Shown here: positions 44,478 through 56,456 of the stretch, one piece after another
How the letters are laid out: every line of letters begins with the position of its first letter
How positions within the stretch are numbered: the stretch's first letter is position 1
Assembly (NCBI GenBank): GCA_021464415.1
Contig: CM038470.1
Span: 23,399,601-23,463,600 of the forward strand
Direction of reading: 5' to 3'
Length of the DNA stretch: 64,000 bases
Origin: Lonicera japonica
Lineage: Eukaryota; Streptophyta; Magnoliopsida; Dipsacales; Caprifoliaceae
Notes under the pieces: model-generated
The model's database searches: none
Seen by the model: only the letters and a program-made list of their open reading frames with translations
Told to the model about the DNA's origin: nothing
Program-made: the position numbers and the translations under genes

Positions 44478-47393
44478 TTCACTCTTCTGTTGAAGAACAA
44501 AATTTCCCGGGTTCTTTTAGACCATCTCTCAGTTTCATTTTTTTTTTTTAACAATGCGTGGTTTTTGTATATTGTTAAGTATGTCAACGTCTTCTGAGCT
44601 CATTCTTCAAATTAGATTCTTAAAGATTTTGCTAGCCTAGTAACGATGCGAACACTTTGTATACCATTTTTGCCTAAATTAAGAGTCTATTTTTTTTTTT
44701 TAGTATAATTAGTGTATTAAATCTATTTTAGTAATTAATTATATTAAAAGAAGTGATCCGTAAGAGAGGTTGAATTTCCTTGCCTTGGGCAATTTTCTAA
44801 TGCGTGGCAGAACATATAACTCTACATAGTATGGCTTCTAGATTTAAAATACTACGGAATTGATTCAAAATCTCCCCAAATGAAATCTCACTCAACGGAT
44901 AACAATAAATCGCCCATTTATGAAACTAATACTTGTGTAGTGTAGTTTCGAAGATGAGTAAACCTAAGAATGTGATTTGATTGAATGGCAACGAATAGTT
45001 GGAATTAGTAAACTCAAATGGGTTTGTTTAATTTGCAATTGGGTTGCACTCTGTTCTTAATTGGATTGTTCAAAATTGTGCAAACTTTTGTCTGTCAACA
45101 TTTTTATTCCCCAAAATTTGGCATTTCTGTGCAACGTCATAATTACTTTGACAAAATCGTGAGGTTATAAGTAACTGTACTCTTAACATATTTACATGTA
45201 ACTCCTTTTCGATCGCAAAAGATCAAGAATACCGACTCAGAAGATTTTGCCGGAGATAGAGAGGTTTACCGGAAAAAAACTTGGAAGTTTTTGCCGGATC
45301 AAGAATATGCAAAAGAATACAGACTCAGAAAATTTTGCCGGAGATAGAGAGGTTTACCACCGGAAAATGGTAGCAGATTTGAACAGTGGGTTTGAGTTTT
45401 TGAAATAGTAACTTGTTTTAATTATTGGGGGTTATATTGGGTATAAGAATATATTAATTAACATAAGAAAAAATCATTTTGGATAAGTTTAATAGGTGGG
45501 TTAATTTAGATAAAAAAAAAACGGGTTTAAATAAAATTTCCATATATATATTTCACCAAATTTGATTAAAAATTTCAATCGAGAAGTGAGTTAATTAGAT
45601 AATTTATTTATATGCGCATTTTTAAATGTTGAAATTTTAGATACTTAGCTAACCAACTTTTTTTTTTCCAAGTAGAGATGATCTATATCTTTCAGTTAAT
45701 TAAGTTAAGGATGACTCTTAAGAGAAGTCGACTCTATATGCATATATATATATATATATATAAGAAAGAAAAAAATATAAAGAGGTTGTTTGGGAAAAAG
45801 GATTCCTTTTAAAAATATATTCAAGGAATTAATATATTATTGATAGAGTAAAATAATAATTTAACTTCCGGGCCAATCATGGGATGACACGTGGCAGCCC
45901 ATGTAGATGTAAGATAGCGGGGCAAAGAGGTCTTAAAACCAACACTACGTAAGTACAAAGTTCATGGGAATGTTAGAACAATGCTTAAAAAATATTTGAG
46001 TCGATAGACTTTCAGAGCTTGACCTTCAGAACTCCTCCACCAAACTATAGTAGGTCTTGTCCAACCATTATGTCAAAGTAGTTGATAGTGACGGTGACTG
46101 CCACCAACTCCACAAGAAGTACAAAACTTCTCTCAATTTTATTAAATGCATACCAACTGTATTTAATGTTCCAAATTAAGGAGATAAGCAAGGTCAGCAA
46201 TCGAGCATGCTGTAATAATGAAAGAATGGTTGAAATCCAACTCCTCTTAGTTCGCTAGACGTCTTTTCCTTCGATATACGAATAATCATTTACTTTCATC
46301 ACCAACCACGCCAAAAAAAAAAGAGGAAAAAAAGAAAGTAAATAGCAAACAACTGAGAAAAGGTTTAAGGTGCACTCCAGATCTCATAGGTCTAAAGAGT
46401 TAGGACATTGATTAGTATATTAATACTCCTCCAACATTCGCATTGAGATGATAGAATTATCTGAGACATAAACTTATTGTAATTAGAACTCGTTTGTTAT
46501 ATTAATACAAGGTGACTACGAACTCCGAGCTATGTTCACAGAGGAGGATTTGTCCTTATTCACATAAATGATGAACCTCCTATATATATCTTTACCTTGT
46601 TTTTCCTGCTCGAATCCCAGAAAAGCATTTTTTATTTGCCATGTCATCCTCATTATTTTTCAATCATTTGATTGCGTGATTAAAAAAGTTTATTTTAGAT
46701 TTTTACACCAATAATTATATTTTCATTTTAAAATAAGAGTTTACTTAGATATATATATATATATATATATCTAAAATACTTGTTCCTTACATTTTTTTAA
46801 AGATGCATTTAATTATTGCCAGTGCAGCCACCCGATGTCACTCCAAGCCTATCCACCATCAGTTACCAGTGTTGATTTTCAGATATTAGCAAACTCAGGC
46901 AAAGTTTTGGCAATGGCTGATGAGCCTAGTGATCACAATGAGTAAGAAGGAATAAAAACCAGTTTATAAGATTGTATTTGACGCGCATAATTAATGGTGT
47001 TTGTCGGGATTGGATATCCGTGCAGAGGTAAAATTGTTTTATCCTTTTTAGATGGGATTAAATATTCATATCCGATTCTCTAATTCAGTGCGTCAAACAC
47101 AGGCTAAAAGTATAATTGACTTTTATATAGGAAAACAACACAAGAAACATGCATTGTAATACACAAACACAAAATATCATTATGGCTAAATCATATTATA
47201 GAGGAAGTATTTGGGTAAACCTAAGTTGTCCGTATCTTAAATATCATTTTATACGGAGCCGATTTTTAATCCATTTCTACTTGCCATACAACTTCGTCCA
47301 TTTTAAATTAATATTTCTACTTTAACATTGTTACTTTATAAGAAAATACTAATTTCAATTTAATTAATAAAAAAATACAATATATAAATAATT
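44478..47393. other. Downstream intergenic region, no gene
   Basis: AT-rich. It contains an imperfect duplication of a segment with GATTTTGCCGGAGATAGAGAGG (45223-45290 and 45295-45370), a G-box/ABRE-like GACACGTGGC (45887-45896) not linked to any gene, (TA)n runs at 45738-45760 and 46749-46772, and a small possible inverted-repeat element at about 46975-47105 (TTTGACGCGC ... GTGCGTCAAA). No polyadenylation signal could be assigned with confidence. Confidence 0.45.
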
Positions 47394-48890
47394 ATAAAGG
47401 ACATTTATAGGCTTGTCCTTAGAATAAAGGACAATATTTTTAGAGATTTAGTTTAAAGGAAAACTTTTGTAATGAAGGACAATTTTTTTTAATCAAGGAC
47501 AAAATATTAATTATTTTATTATTTCAATTAATTAAGTTGAATTCCAATAATACCCTTCTTAAAGATAATTACAAGAAAAAGAAATATATTATTAAATTCA
47601 AAATTAAATCAATGAAAATAAATTCAAACCAATTCAAATATATATCACAAAAAATCCAAACAAAAAGATAACGTAATAATTACTCAAAAAAAGTCAAAGA
47701 TCGACATAATATAAGACCGAAGTTTCAAATATGTCTGAGGCACAATTCTCCCATAACAGCAATTAGACATATTAAGTTATGTTATTCTAATTAATTTTAT
47801 GTCAAACATATTAAGTTACGTCCTTCTAAATAATTTTTGGGTAAACATATTAAGATACTTATTTTCAATATTCTGTCAAAAATATTAAGTTATAACCTTC
47901 TCAATTTTCTGCAGACATATTAAATTACATAATAAGTATACTATTTCTTAAGTTTTTTCAAACTTTGTTGTTGGATTAAGGTAAAACCGGTATGCGGGTT
48001 GTTTCTTGTTTGTGCGGGCTTACATTTTTGAGCATTTTATTCTTTATTTCCTGGTTAGGCCTGTTACTTATGCTTTATATAGGCTACACTTCATATATTA
48101 ATGTTGGCCCAATTTCTGAGAGCCGATATGTGGATATTTATGTGTATTGTTTGGTTATATCTCTTTTGTTTACTTATTCGTTTCCACATATGTTAGTATT
48201 TGATGCCATTTTGTCTCCACCAACTATAGTTTGTTACAGTTACTTCTGTTCATCCGCCATTTTCATGCTTTTGTATGGAGGTGTATTATTTGTTATCTTG
48301 ATTAACCCACCTCCAAAGTATATTTCCTCGTCAATCACAAATAAGCATTATCATCTATAAGGTGTGATTGCGTATTTAATATTCAATATTTGTGTTTCCA
48401 TCACCATTTCATTGTATGTGGTGGCCTTATTTGGAGATTTGTTCTTTTACCATTAGTTAAGGATGTTATTCTTTTGTTAATGACAGTTCACCATCTTAAT
48501 TTTCTTCTTTGTGTAGGTTATTTTGTTCTTGATAAAATGCATACTATCTAAGTTTATCTTTTGCTTAGAATTATTTGGAGTTTAAGTTGATAGCTGTTAA
48601 GTTTCAAAAATTTTGTTATTTTCTTGTTGAATTTTGGTTAGGTTTTGTTTAAATTTTAAATTTTGAATTATGTTTTTATTTGATAAGTTTTTATTAATAT
48701 ATCTATTTTATTTTCTGTCATTTTATTTATTTTTATTTTAAAAAAGGGTATTTGTGAAAACTACAATTAATTTAATTTTTATTTAATCAATTATTAATTT
48801 GTCCTTGATGCAAAAGTTGTCCTTCAGACAAATGCAAAAAAAAAAAAGCGTGTCCTTTTTAAGAGAGAGAATGTGAGGATTGTCCTTTAT
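47394..48890. mobile_element. Terminal-inverted-repeat element with repeated AAGGACA motifs
   Basis: The left 120 bp carries ATAAAGGACA, AAAGGACA, GAAGGACA and ATCAAGGACA in that order. The right 100 bp, read in reverse, carries the same four words in the same order with similar spacing. This is an imperfect long TIR, as in Mutator-like or foldback DNA transposons. The interior holds an ORF of 122 codons. No target duplication could be identified, and no transposase motif is present. Confidence 0.6.
47992..48360 (+). CDS. Hypothetical small membrane protein (122 aa) within the TIR element
   Basis: I do not recognise this protein. It is strongly hydrophobic: an N-terminal segment LTFLSILFFISWLGLLLMLYIGY, a second YVYCLVISLLFTYSF, and a third IFMLLYGGVLFVILI before a short polar tail, so about three membrane spans. 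It has an ATG, and the surrounding sequence is AT-rich with many stops, which makes a 369-nt frame mildly notable. AT-rich, T-rich DNA easily yields hydrophobic frames by chance, so it may be no gene at all. It could also be a captured gene fragment. Confidence 0.25.
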   Translation: MRVVSCLCGLTFLSILFFISWLGLLLMLYIGYTSYINVGPISESRYVDIYVYCLVISLLFTYSFPHMLVFDAILSPPTIVCYSYFCSSAIFMLLYGGVLFVILINPPPKYISSSITNKHYHL

Positions 48891-49813
48891 AAAAAGAGCC
48901 TCTATATTTTATACGATGAGTTTTAGTACATTAATTAGATCTAAAAAAAATTACTAAAAAAAGAAGTGATACAATCAAATGGAGTAGTATCTATATTCAT
49001 TGAGCTGTGACTCATGCACATTTATAGAAAATTATTCGTGCCTACAGGAAGTCGTTTATCCTTTTTATCAATAATTAAATTAGATTAAATTTATATTGTA
49101 TATAACCAAAATATTAGGATAGTTTTATCAATTTCTCTTCAAAGAACTGATTAAATTTATACTCAAATGGTTGGATAATGCCATAATAGTATCCACATGC
49201 ACGCATCTTGTTTCAAGTTCCCTTCGCTGCCCCACTGTCACTCCCTTAATTTCTCCAGGTTGAACCAATCACTTGTGCTCAAAAGGAGAAAAAAGAAAGA
49301 AGAGAAGACCCACTAACCAAGTAAATAGAGTTATGTAGTATAATATATATATATATATATGGGTGAGGTTTCAATGGTTACTACTTTTTTTACCTATGGA
49401 TGGTTATTATAATATTAACTGTTGGATGAAAAATCAATGGTTGAGATCAAATGTGTAGTTAGCTAACATAATTAATGCACATGGGAGAATACAAAATATT
49501 AAATGCAAGGTTAAGTGGGTAACTTGTTGATACCTGATGACATGACATTTTTTTTCTATTTAATTTTAAGGAATCATAAATTAGATATTCATTACATGAT
49601 TTTGTAATTCCAATACAGGATATCCCTATTCTTTACCCCTATAAAATGTATGATTTTATTTATATTGATATCTTGAAGTTAATCTACATTTTTAAGTTAA
49701 TTAGTAATGTTTCCTAAATTAATCCTTAAGTGTGGACAAACTAACAAAAAAATATTATTGATTTAATTTTATAAATATTATTTTATTAATAATTTAATAT
49801 TAAAAAATAAAGT

Positions 49814-50308
49814 GTGTTATGCGATAAAAAAGTACCACTCAAGTTAAAAGAAAAATTCTATCGTACTGCGGTTAGACCAGCGATGTTGTATGGGACTGAG
49901 TGTTGGGCGGTCAAAAGCCAACATGAGAATAAACTTAATGTAGCTGAGATGAGAATGTTGAGATGGATGAGTGGCAAAAATAGGAAAGATAGGATCAGGA
50001 ATGATACCATCAGAGAGGGAGTTGGGGTGGCACTTATTACAGAAAAGATGGTTGAATCTCGACTTAGATAGTTTGGGCATGTAGGGAGGAGACCAGTAGA
50101 TGCCGTGGTAAGGAGAGTTGATCATATGGAGGGAAGCCTAATTGTTAGAGGCAGAGGAAGATCGAGAAAAACTATAGGTGAAACTATTAAGAAGGATTTA
50201 GAGGCAAATGGTTTCACTATAGATATGATTCACGACAGGCCACTATGGCGTCGTTTGATCCATGTAGCCGACCCCACCTAGTGGGATAAAGGCTTGTTGT
50301 TGTTGTTG
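49814..50308 (+). mobile_element. 5'-truncated RTE-type LINE with TSD
   Basis: The first 258 nt encode the C-terminal part of a non-LTR reverse transcriptase ([23 protein letters not shown]...[11 protein letters not shown]), broken by a TAG at 50069-50071 where the family has Trp. The same frame then continues (FGHVGRRP...WRRLIHVADPT) to a stop at about 50281. The tail is (TTG)n, typical of plant RTE elements. A 16-bp TSD (TATTAAAAAATAAAGT) lies at 49798-49813 and 50309-50324. Confidence 0.9.
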
Positions 50309-50324
50309 TATTAAAAAATAAAGT

Positions 50325-51249
50325 AGATTAATAGGTACATCTACGTTAATTAAATCAATAAAAATATGGAAATTCTTTTTAAAGTACAAATCAATTACTC
50401 TCATTCTAACAAAGGATATTCTAGTTTTAGGATTAGTTTCAAGGACAACCTTTTAATCGATGACAAAATAAATTTTAATTTATTAAAAATAAAAGATAGT
50501 TATTTTCAAAACTACCTCTTATTAAAGATAACAACTACTAAAAAATAAAATAATAAAAAAATATAAATAACAAAAGCTCAAATTCAAACAAAACATCTCA
50601 AACAAATATTTTAAATATGAACATGTAATCGAAATATTATCACAAATGTCAACCAAGAACATAAGTATTAAATATATATATTTTTTATTAATTCTGAAAA
50701 CTCTAAATTTCAAATTAATTATCAAATGATAAAATGCTACAATTTTAAAAAGAAAAAAAAATTATGTACAGCAAAAAAGAAAAATAAAAATACTTGAGAA
50801 TGGTGATCCTTTCAAAAAATAATTAAAATTTTGATGAATTTTTTTAGAATTATTTGTAGGCTCATTTATTTCACATAAATTAATAAAAAATATTTTTTTT
50901 GAAGTACAAAATAAATCTCAAAGGTTTATGGTATGTTGTTTACATAATTATCCTCTCACAAACCATTCTAGTGAAAGAAAATACTATTCGTATTATAAAT
51001 TACAGTACCAAATGTCATACTAACTAATTAATTACATGATCATGAATACTTTATATGATTATATATTGAAAATTTGATAAACATGAAATAAGTTTACTGT
51101 GATTGTCATTATAGAAGAATATGTATACTTGATTCTTAAATCTTAATTATTATTATTATTATTATTACTACTACTACTACTATGGGGTGGAAGTATTAAT
51201 AACATAGTTAATTGAAAATATTTTTTTAATAAAACCCTATAAAATTCTT
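50325..51249. other. AT-rich, nothing recognised
   Basis: No gene and no element with clear ends. A (TTA)n/(CTA)n microsatellite lies at 51149-51182. Confidence 0.5.
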
Positions 51250-51252
51250 TAA

Positions 51253-51527
51253 GGGTGTGTTTGGAATGTAGATTTGAGAAAAGATTTTAACATGAGATTT
51301 GGATTTGGAATTTCAAATCTAAATGTTTTTGTTTGGTGTGAAATTATGATTTAAGATTTATAAATATATTCAAATAATGAGATTTGATACTTATCTTAAA
51401 GTTATAATTTTCAAATTTTAGAGATAGAGTTGCTCCTTAGAGATCCCAAACTTGCGAATTTGAAAATAATAATAATTAATTTTTAAACAAAATTATTATT
51501 TTTTGTTATTATAAATATACTTATAAT

Positions 51528-51571
<44 letters not shown>

Positions 51572-51994
51572 GGAGGATGACAAATGGTCGTGTGTTGTTC
51601 AAACCCAACAATCTTATAAACACATCCTAGCCCGGTGCAGGTTTTATTTTTTTAAATCTAAATCCATCGCGAATAGTGTACGTATAAACCCACTCACATC
51701 CCGTGGTAATTATGCTATATTATAAGAAATAAAATACTATAATAGGGGCGAGTCGAGTCAAACGGGTTAATTCTGTGTAAGCATGAGTTCCGCCACAAGG
51801 ATAAAAAATAAAAATAGCTTACTAATCAACTAAATATAAATTTTAGCGGAATAATATTTGGATTTATAAATCAACTTCCTTGTATTTGTTTAGCAAACAC
51901 AAAATTTTAAGCTATTGTATTTCAAATATGTAATTTTTAAATCTTAGATTTATGAATTTTAAAGCTAAATTCAATTATATAATTCAAATGCACC
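51253..51994. mobile_element. Long MITE-like element with an internal (AAT)n array
   Basis: GGGTGTGTTTGGAATGTAGATTTGAG on the left is matched by the complement of ATTCAAATGCACC on the right, with further AAATCT/AGATTT pairing inward. An (AAT)n run of about 17 units occupies 51519-51570. Non-coding. Confidence 0.5.
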
Positions 51995-52299
51995 TTAAAA
52001 GAAAATGGAAAATAAATTAAAATGGAAGTCGATTTCGATTAAGAATCTAAATGAAAATGTAATCTAAATTAGTACAATTATAAATTAATTTTAATTAGTG
52101 GATATACTTCTCAATTTTGAAAATGGTATAAAATTTATTTGTCAAACACAATACATTGGTTATTGAACCAAATAATTAATTATTTAATACTAAATAACAT
52201 ATATTTTAAGTGTTATTTAGGAAGTTGTGTGTTGATAAGTGCCTCAAATTGTTATTTAAATCTGTAAATAATATTTTGTTAGAATATAATTAATGCCTA

Positions 52300-53420
52300 A
52301 ATTATGGAGGAATAATATTTATTTTGTCTTTTTGTAGGAAAGAAGTAAATTGTGATAAAAATGTGGAAAACATATATTAAAGATCAGAAAGGAAGATAAA
52401 GAATAAAGAATATTCCAATTCAATATTCTCTCATAATTAAAATACAACTCCTTATTCTTTCTTAATTAATTGAACTCATATTTGTTATTTCTTCTACAAT
52501 TATAGTTTTCTAAACCTTTTAAACTTGTATCTATTATTACTAAATATAGACTTATTCTCTACACCTAAAATCATAGAAAAATGATAGAAAAAAATAGATA
52601 AAATTCTTCATAAACTAGTTGTCCTGTGGCCGAAGTATTGAAGGTGAAGAAATGGACAACGTAAAGCCATGCAGTACACGCTAGTTCGAGTATCATAAAG
52701 TGTGACGCTTTCTAATTATTTAATTATCTATAGTTTGTATTCAAGTACTTTAATTTTAAATTTTAATGATGAATTATTATTTTGTTTTAATGTATTATTT
52801 ATTTAATATGCTTGGCTAAATTATTTCCCAAAACGGAGGGATGAACTGCCATGGATGCAATGGACTTATTTTAATTCTAATTAATTTTTAATTATTCGTC
52901 CCGGATTAAAATAGATTTTGAAATTACCATTATTATAACGTGTTTTCTTTCTAGTACTTTAATTGTTTTTAAAATAAATGATGGATCTCTTGTGATCACC
53001 ATAAATAAGAATACAGGCGATGCCTATTTTTATTTACATTAGTTTTAAAGAAATAATGATGGTGATTTTGAATTTGTTTATATAGTTGGGATGAATATTA
53101 AAAATATAATTAGATACCTTTTTGTTTATATTCATGGTGGTGGATTATCTTTCCTTGGAATTTTTTATTATTGATTACGTACTTGCTAGATTTAATTTAA
53201 TTGGTTTAGTTTCTTAGTTAAAATAATTTCAAAAATCAAAATGTAAAAACTGTTTTAATCTAAATTCCTAAAATATTGGATTTCGACAAACTTTCCCACT
53301 TTTAAAGTATTAACTTGAATTTGTATTGACTCCTACTTATTCGCTATACTAATTTAATCATTTTATATAAAAGTAGTGTTTTATTGTATTTAAGCGCGGA
53401 ATTAAAGTAACGACAAATTA
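52300..53420. other. Possible remnant of an LTR-retrotransposon leader
   Basis: The pattern CTTGGCTAAATT...GGATGAACTGCCATGG (52811-52853), then TTGGATTTCGACAAACTTTCCCAC...TATTCGCTATACTAATTTAA...TTAAGCGCGG (53278-53400), resembles leaders of some plant LTR elements. No paired LTR, PBS or coding remnant was found, so this is only a suggestion. Confidence 0.25.
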
Positions 53421-53892
53421 TTTATAAAATTTTCCCTTAAATCATGCGTATACTTCCGTATCTGATCAAATTATAAAAAGTTGAGTTTGTTTGAAATACT
53501 TTAAATTAAAAAAATAAGTTTCTATTAATATTATTTTATGTTATTGTGTTAAAATTATTATTTAGTTGAACAGTGACTAATAAAACCAGTAGCACATGCT
53601 ATATGAGACGCTTCAAATTAATTTTTGAGTTTTTATTATGATATGATTTGTCACGAATGATAATAAAATGATTAAATTGAAAGTGTTATTGAAATAGTAC
53701 TTGAGTTGTATGTAATTTGTAAACCTGTTGTATAGAGTTAAAAATTCAAAATCAAATATATTTTGAAAGTGTTATTTTCAATAAACTTATGTTATTAATT
53801 AACTATAAAATTGAAAAGACGAAAACACTCATAAACACTTATCCTAATTTGGAATTGGGTTATCCTAGGTTTATTTGGCAAATAAAACATTT

Positions 53893-54209
53893 AAGGAATC
53901 TTGTTTGGTTGAGATTTTAAAACATATTTTGAAAAGTGAATTTAATTTTTGTTAAAGTTTTTTTCAACCAATTCAAAAAAACTCGTAAAAAAAATTAAAA
54001 AAATAGTAACAATGGATCTTGTTTTATAGATCTCGATGATTATGTTTCAAATATATATTTTTTTTTATCTAATTCCGATTTTTTAATTTAAAGTTATGGT
54101 ATTTTAAAAATTTTATGAGAGATAAAGTAAAGTAATTTGGAAAGTGTGAAGTAAAGTTGACTTTTTGATAAAAATTTTAAAAACTTGATTTTAAAATCTC
54201 AATCACTTT
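53893..54209. mobile_element. MITE, family D copy 2
   Basis: Shares with 33505-33876 the core TTTTTTTCAACCAATT, TTTTATAGATCTCGATGA and TTTAAAGTTATGGTATTTTAAAA. The ends CTTGTTTGGTTGAGATTTTAAAA and the complement of TTTTAAAATCTCAATCAC are paired. Confidence 0.6.
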
Positions 54210-54681
54210 AATTAAAAAATAAAAAAATAGAACATGTCACCTTACCTGCTATAACAGGTTAAAAGATTTGACACCTCACCAATGTGCATTAATTATTGTC
54301 AGTACCTATCAATGGGTAGAGAGAGAAGGTAACCATTGAAAACTCATCCATATATATATATATATATATATAAATGTATCATTTACTAGGAGTGTTTTCA
54401 GTTTCGGTTAAAGTGAAAATTAAGAAACTCAAACCCAACCTAAATTTAAATATTCAGTTTTGATTTCGAAATCCTTGAAACCTAAACTCAATTATACTTT
54501 TCGATTTGGTTTTATTCGCCTCTTCTGTATCTTATTTTTAAAAAATTAATTTAATATAATAGTGCTTCAAAATGGTCCCAAAAGTGGCTTAAAATAATGA
54601 GAGGCATAGGATGCGTGGTCGTTAGGGTTTAAGACTCGAGAGAAATGGAATGAATGTTATAATGAAAAGAATAAGAGATAG

Positions 54682-56017
54682 TGTAGACACCCCGATCCGT
54701 GACCCCCGCAAGAACCCTAACGACCTTCGAGAACTACTGTTTTTAGGTCCGGGACCCACCCGAGCACCCGAAACTACCCTTGGTGGGTTTGTTGGCCAAC
54801 AAACATATTTTTTAGAGAGATTGTCGCACGACATATCACATTGTCGCGCGACAATCCCTGATATGTCGCGCGACAATCATGTCTTGTCGCGCGACAAACC
54901 CCTCTGCACCCAACCAACCACTTTCTGACACATCACAGTGTCAGAACCATCACTTCAGCAGTTTGTCGCGCGACAAACCCCTCTGCACCCGACCAACCAC
55001 TTTCTGACACATCACAGTGTCAGAATCCATCACTTCAGCCGTTTGTCGCGCGACAAAGAGATATGTCGCGCGACACTTGCCCTTTCTGGGGGAATGTCGC
55101 GCGACAATCTATCCCGAGCACTATAAATAGGCCAACACCCCCAAGGGTTCTAGACGGCAACTTCTCTCCACAATTTCTATACTAAAATTCCTTATTCTCT
55201 CTGATATTTTCTAATCTTTAAGCCTTCTCCGGAAGCATCTGCGATAACATTTATTTCCGCAAGAGTCTCGGATCTAATCTTGGCACCCGGTGTGCCACCT
55301 TCTAGAGTCAGACCGCTGAAAATATTTCTAAGAGGAAAAGCTAATATTCGCCGGAGGTCTTCTCTGCCGTATTATATTTTCTCTCTCTTATTCTTATATA
55401 TATCGTTGGGAAGGTAACTAAAGTCTCTTCTAGTAATTAAATAAGATATTTGTATATTAGTTTTATTGTAGACTTGTTTAAAACTCGATATTTCTAACGG
55501 GGCGCTGCCCCGCACCCCGCGACCTGACCGGGCAGGTCGATCCCCGTCCTAGTAAGCGAAGTGGCGACATAGTTGTGGTAGATTCCTAACGCGCTCGAAA
55601 ATCAGGTTTTCATTAGTTATTTCCAGAAAGCAGTAGAATATCAGTAAAAGCATCCAAGTTTTCCAACATAGAATAAACATATAAGACCACTAGAGACCGA
55701 AAGGGCGGAATGGGTGCTTAACACCTTCCCAAACCGTAATATAGTTCCCGAACCCTATAGAATCCTGGTTTCGTAGACAAACGTGTAAAGAAAGGCTTAT
55801 CTGTAGCCTTCCCTCTTACACAATCATTTTGTCCGTTTTCTCGTAAAACGTACTGGCGACTCTGAACGAACCCTCTTGCATCTAGAAATAGGATAGAGGG
55901 ACTCCCGATATGAATTATCAACACATAGAAGCAAATGGAACAACGGAATCCTTTCCGATGTTTCAGACTCCCAAACCAGGGATTGAGACCCGGTGGTCGC
56001 ATTTGCGGATTCTCACA
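54682..56017 (+). mobile_element. Ty3/gypsy-type solo LTR with palindrome array and TSD GATAG
   Basis: A 1,336-bp unit from TGTAGACACCCCGATCC to GGATTCTCACA, flanked by the perfect TSD GATAG (54677-54681 and 56018-56022). It has a TATA box CTATAAATAGG (55121-55131), and downstream GGGTGCTTAACACCTTCCC and other GC-richer segments common in plant gypsy LTRs. No internal region follows, so it is a solo LTR. It stands out by base composition from the AT-rich surroundings. The gypsy assignment rests on similarity of the ends and of this segment to gypsy LTRs in general, without a search. Confidence 0.88.
54822..55106 (+). repeat. Eight copies of the palindrome TGTCGCGCGACA in the LTR U3
   Basis: Perfect 12-bp palindromes begin at 54842, 54864, 54885, 54964, 55044, 55064 and 55095; one at 54822 has a single G-to-A change. 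Several extend to TTTGTCGCGCGACAAA. The last copy ends about 15 bp before the TATA box. Copies 4 and 5 each head a tandem unit of about 80 bp that also contains the inverted repeat CTGACACATCACAGTGTCAG. The copy spacing is irregular (20-22 bp and about 80 bp). Confidence 0.95.
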
Positions 56018-56297
56018 GATAGGTGTGTAATTAAATTAGAATTTGAAGCACAAAAAACAGAAGAGAAAAAGTGTCAAAAATAACTTAGCATTAATGATTG
56101 GGAAATGCTATGCCATCAAAGCTTTTTATGTTTTGGAGTACGAGTCATTTTATTTCATATTAATATTCTAGCTACTCCGTTGCCTAGCTACTTTGTTGGA
56201 TTGGAGACAACTAAGTTAAACATGATTAATTAGTGATATTTTCCAAAACAAAAGGCCGATAATAGAAATTATCATAAAGAAATTAATTTCTAACCAC

Positions 56298-56456
56298 TAA
56301 TTGGCTTACTTGTTTGATGAATTATAATATTAATTAAACATAATGCGATCTTAGTTACCTTTCATATGATGTCACTATTGGCTTACTTGTTTGATGAATT
56401 ATAATATTGATTGAACATAATGTGATCTTAATTACTAGTTTCATATGATGTTATGT
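56298..56456 (+). repeat. Imperfect tandem duplication (about 80 bp)
   Basis: The segment ATTGGCTTACTTGTTTGATG...AATGYGATCTTARTTAC occurs at about 56301-56360 and 56380-56440 with a few differences. Non-coding. The remaining 56023-57299 holds nothing else I can identify. Confidence 0.75.

Larger units (their letters stand above)
49361..54350. mobile_element. Possible 5-kb element, or pair of related elements, with inverted ends
   Basis: GGGTGAGGTTTCAATGGTTAC (49361) and, 5 kb away, the complement of GTAACCATTGAAAACTCATCC (54330-54350) face each other, each bordered outside by a (TA)n run. Inside each, in the same order, are ACCTATxGATxG, ATAATTAATGCACAT and TGACATG. They are either the TIRs of one large DNA element or two copies of a smaller one in opposite orientation. 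The interior holds a LINE, two MITEs and anonymous AT-rich sequence; no transposase is visible. Confidence 0.4.

Noticed and set aside
45887..45896. G-box/ABRE GACACGTGGC as a regulatory site
   Set aside because: It is a good match to the core but has no gene within range on either side; a single 10-bp match in 64 kb is not evidence of function.
54822..55106. CRISPR-like array of regularly spaced palindromes
   Set aside because: The spacing is irregular, the spacers are partly duplicated, the setting is a plant LTR with a TSD and TATA box, and there are no cas genes.
54622..55126. Frames of 62-92 codons in the solo LTR
   Set aside because: They fall in the palindrome array and U3 of an LTR, on both strands, and their length comes from its less AT-rich composition.
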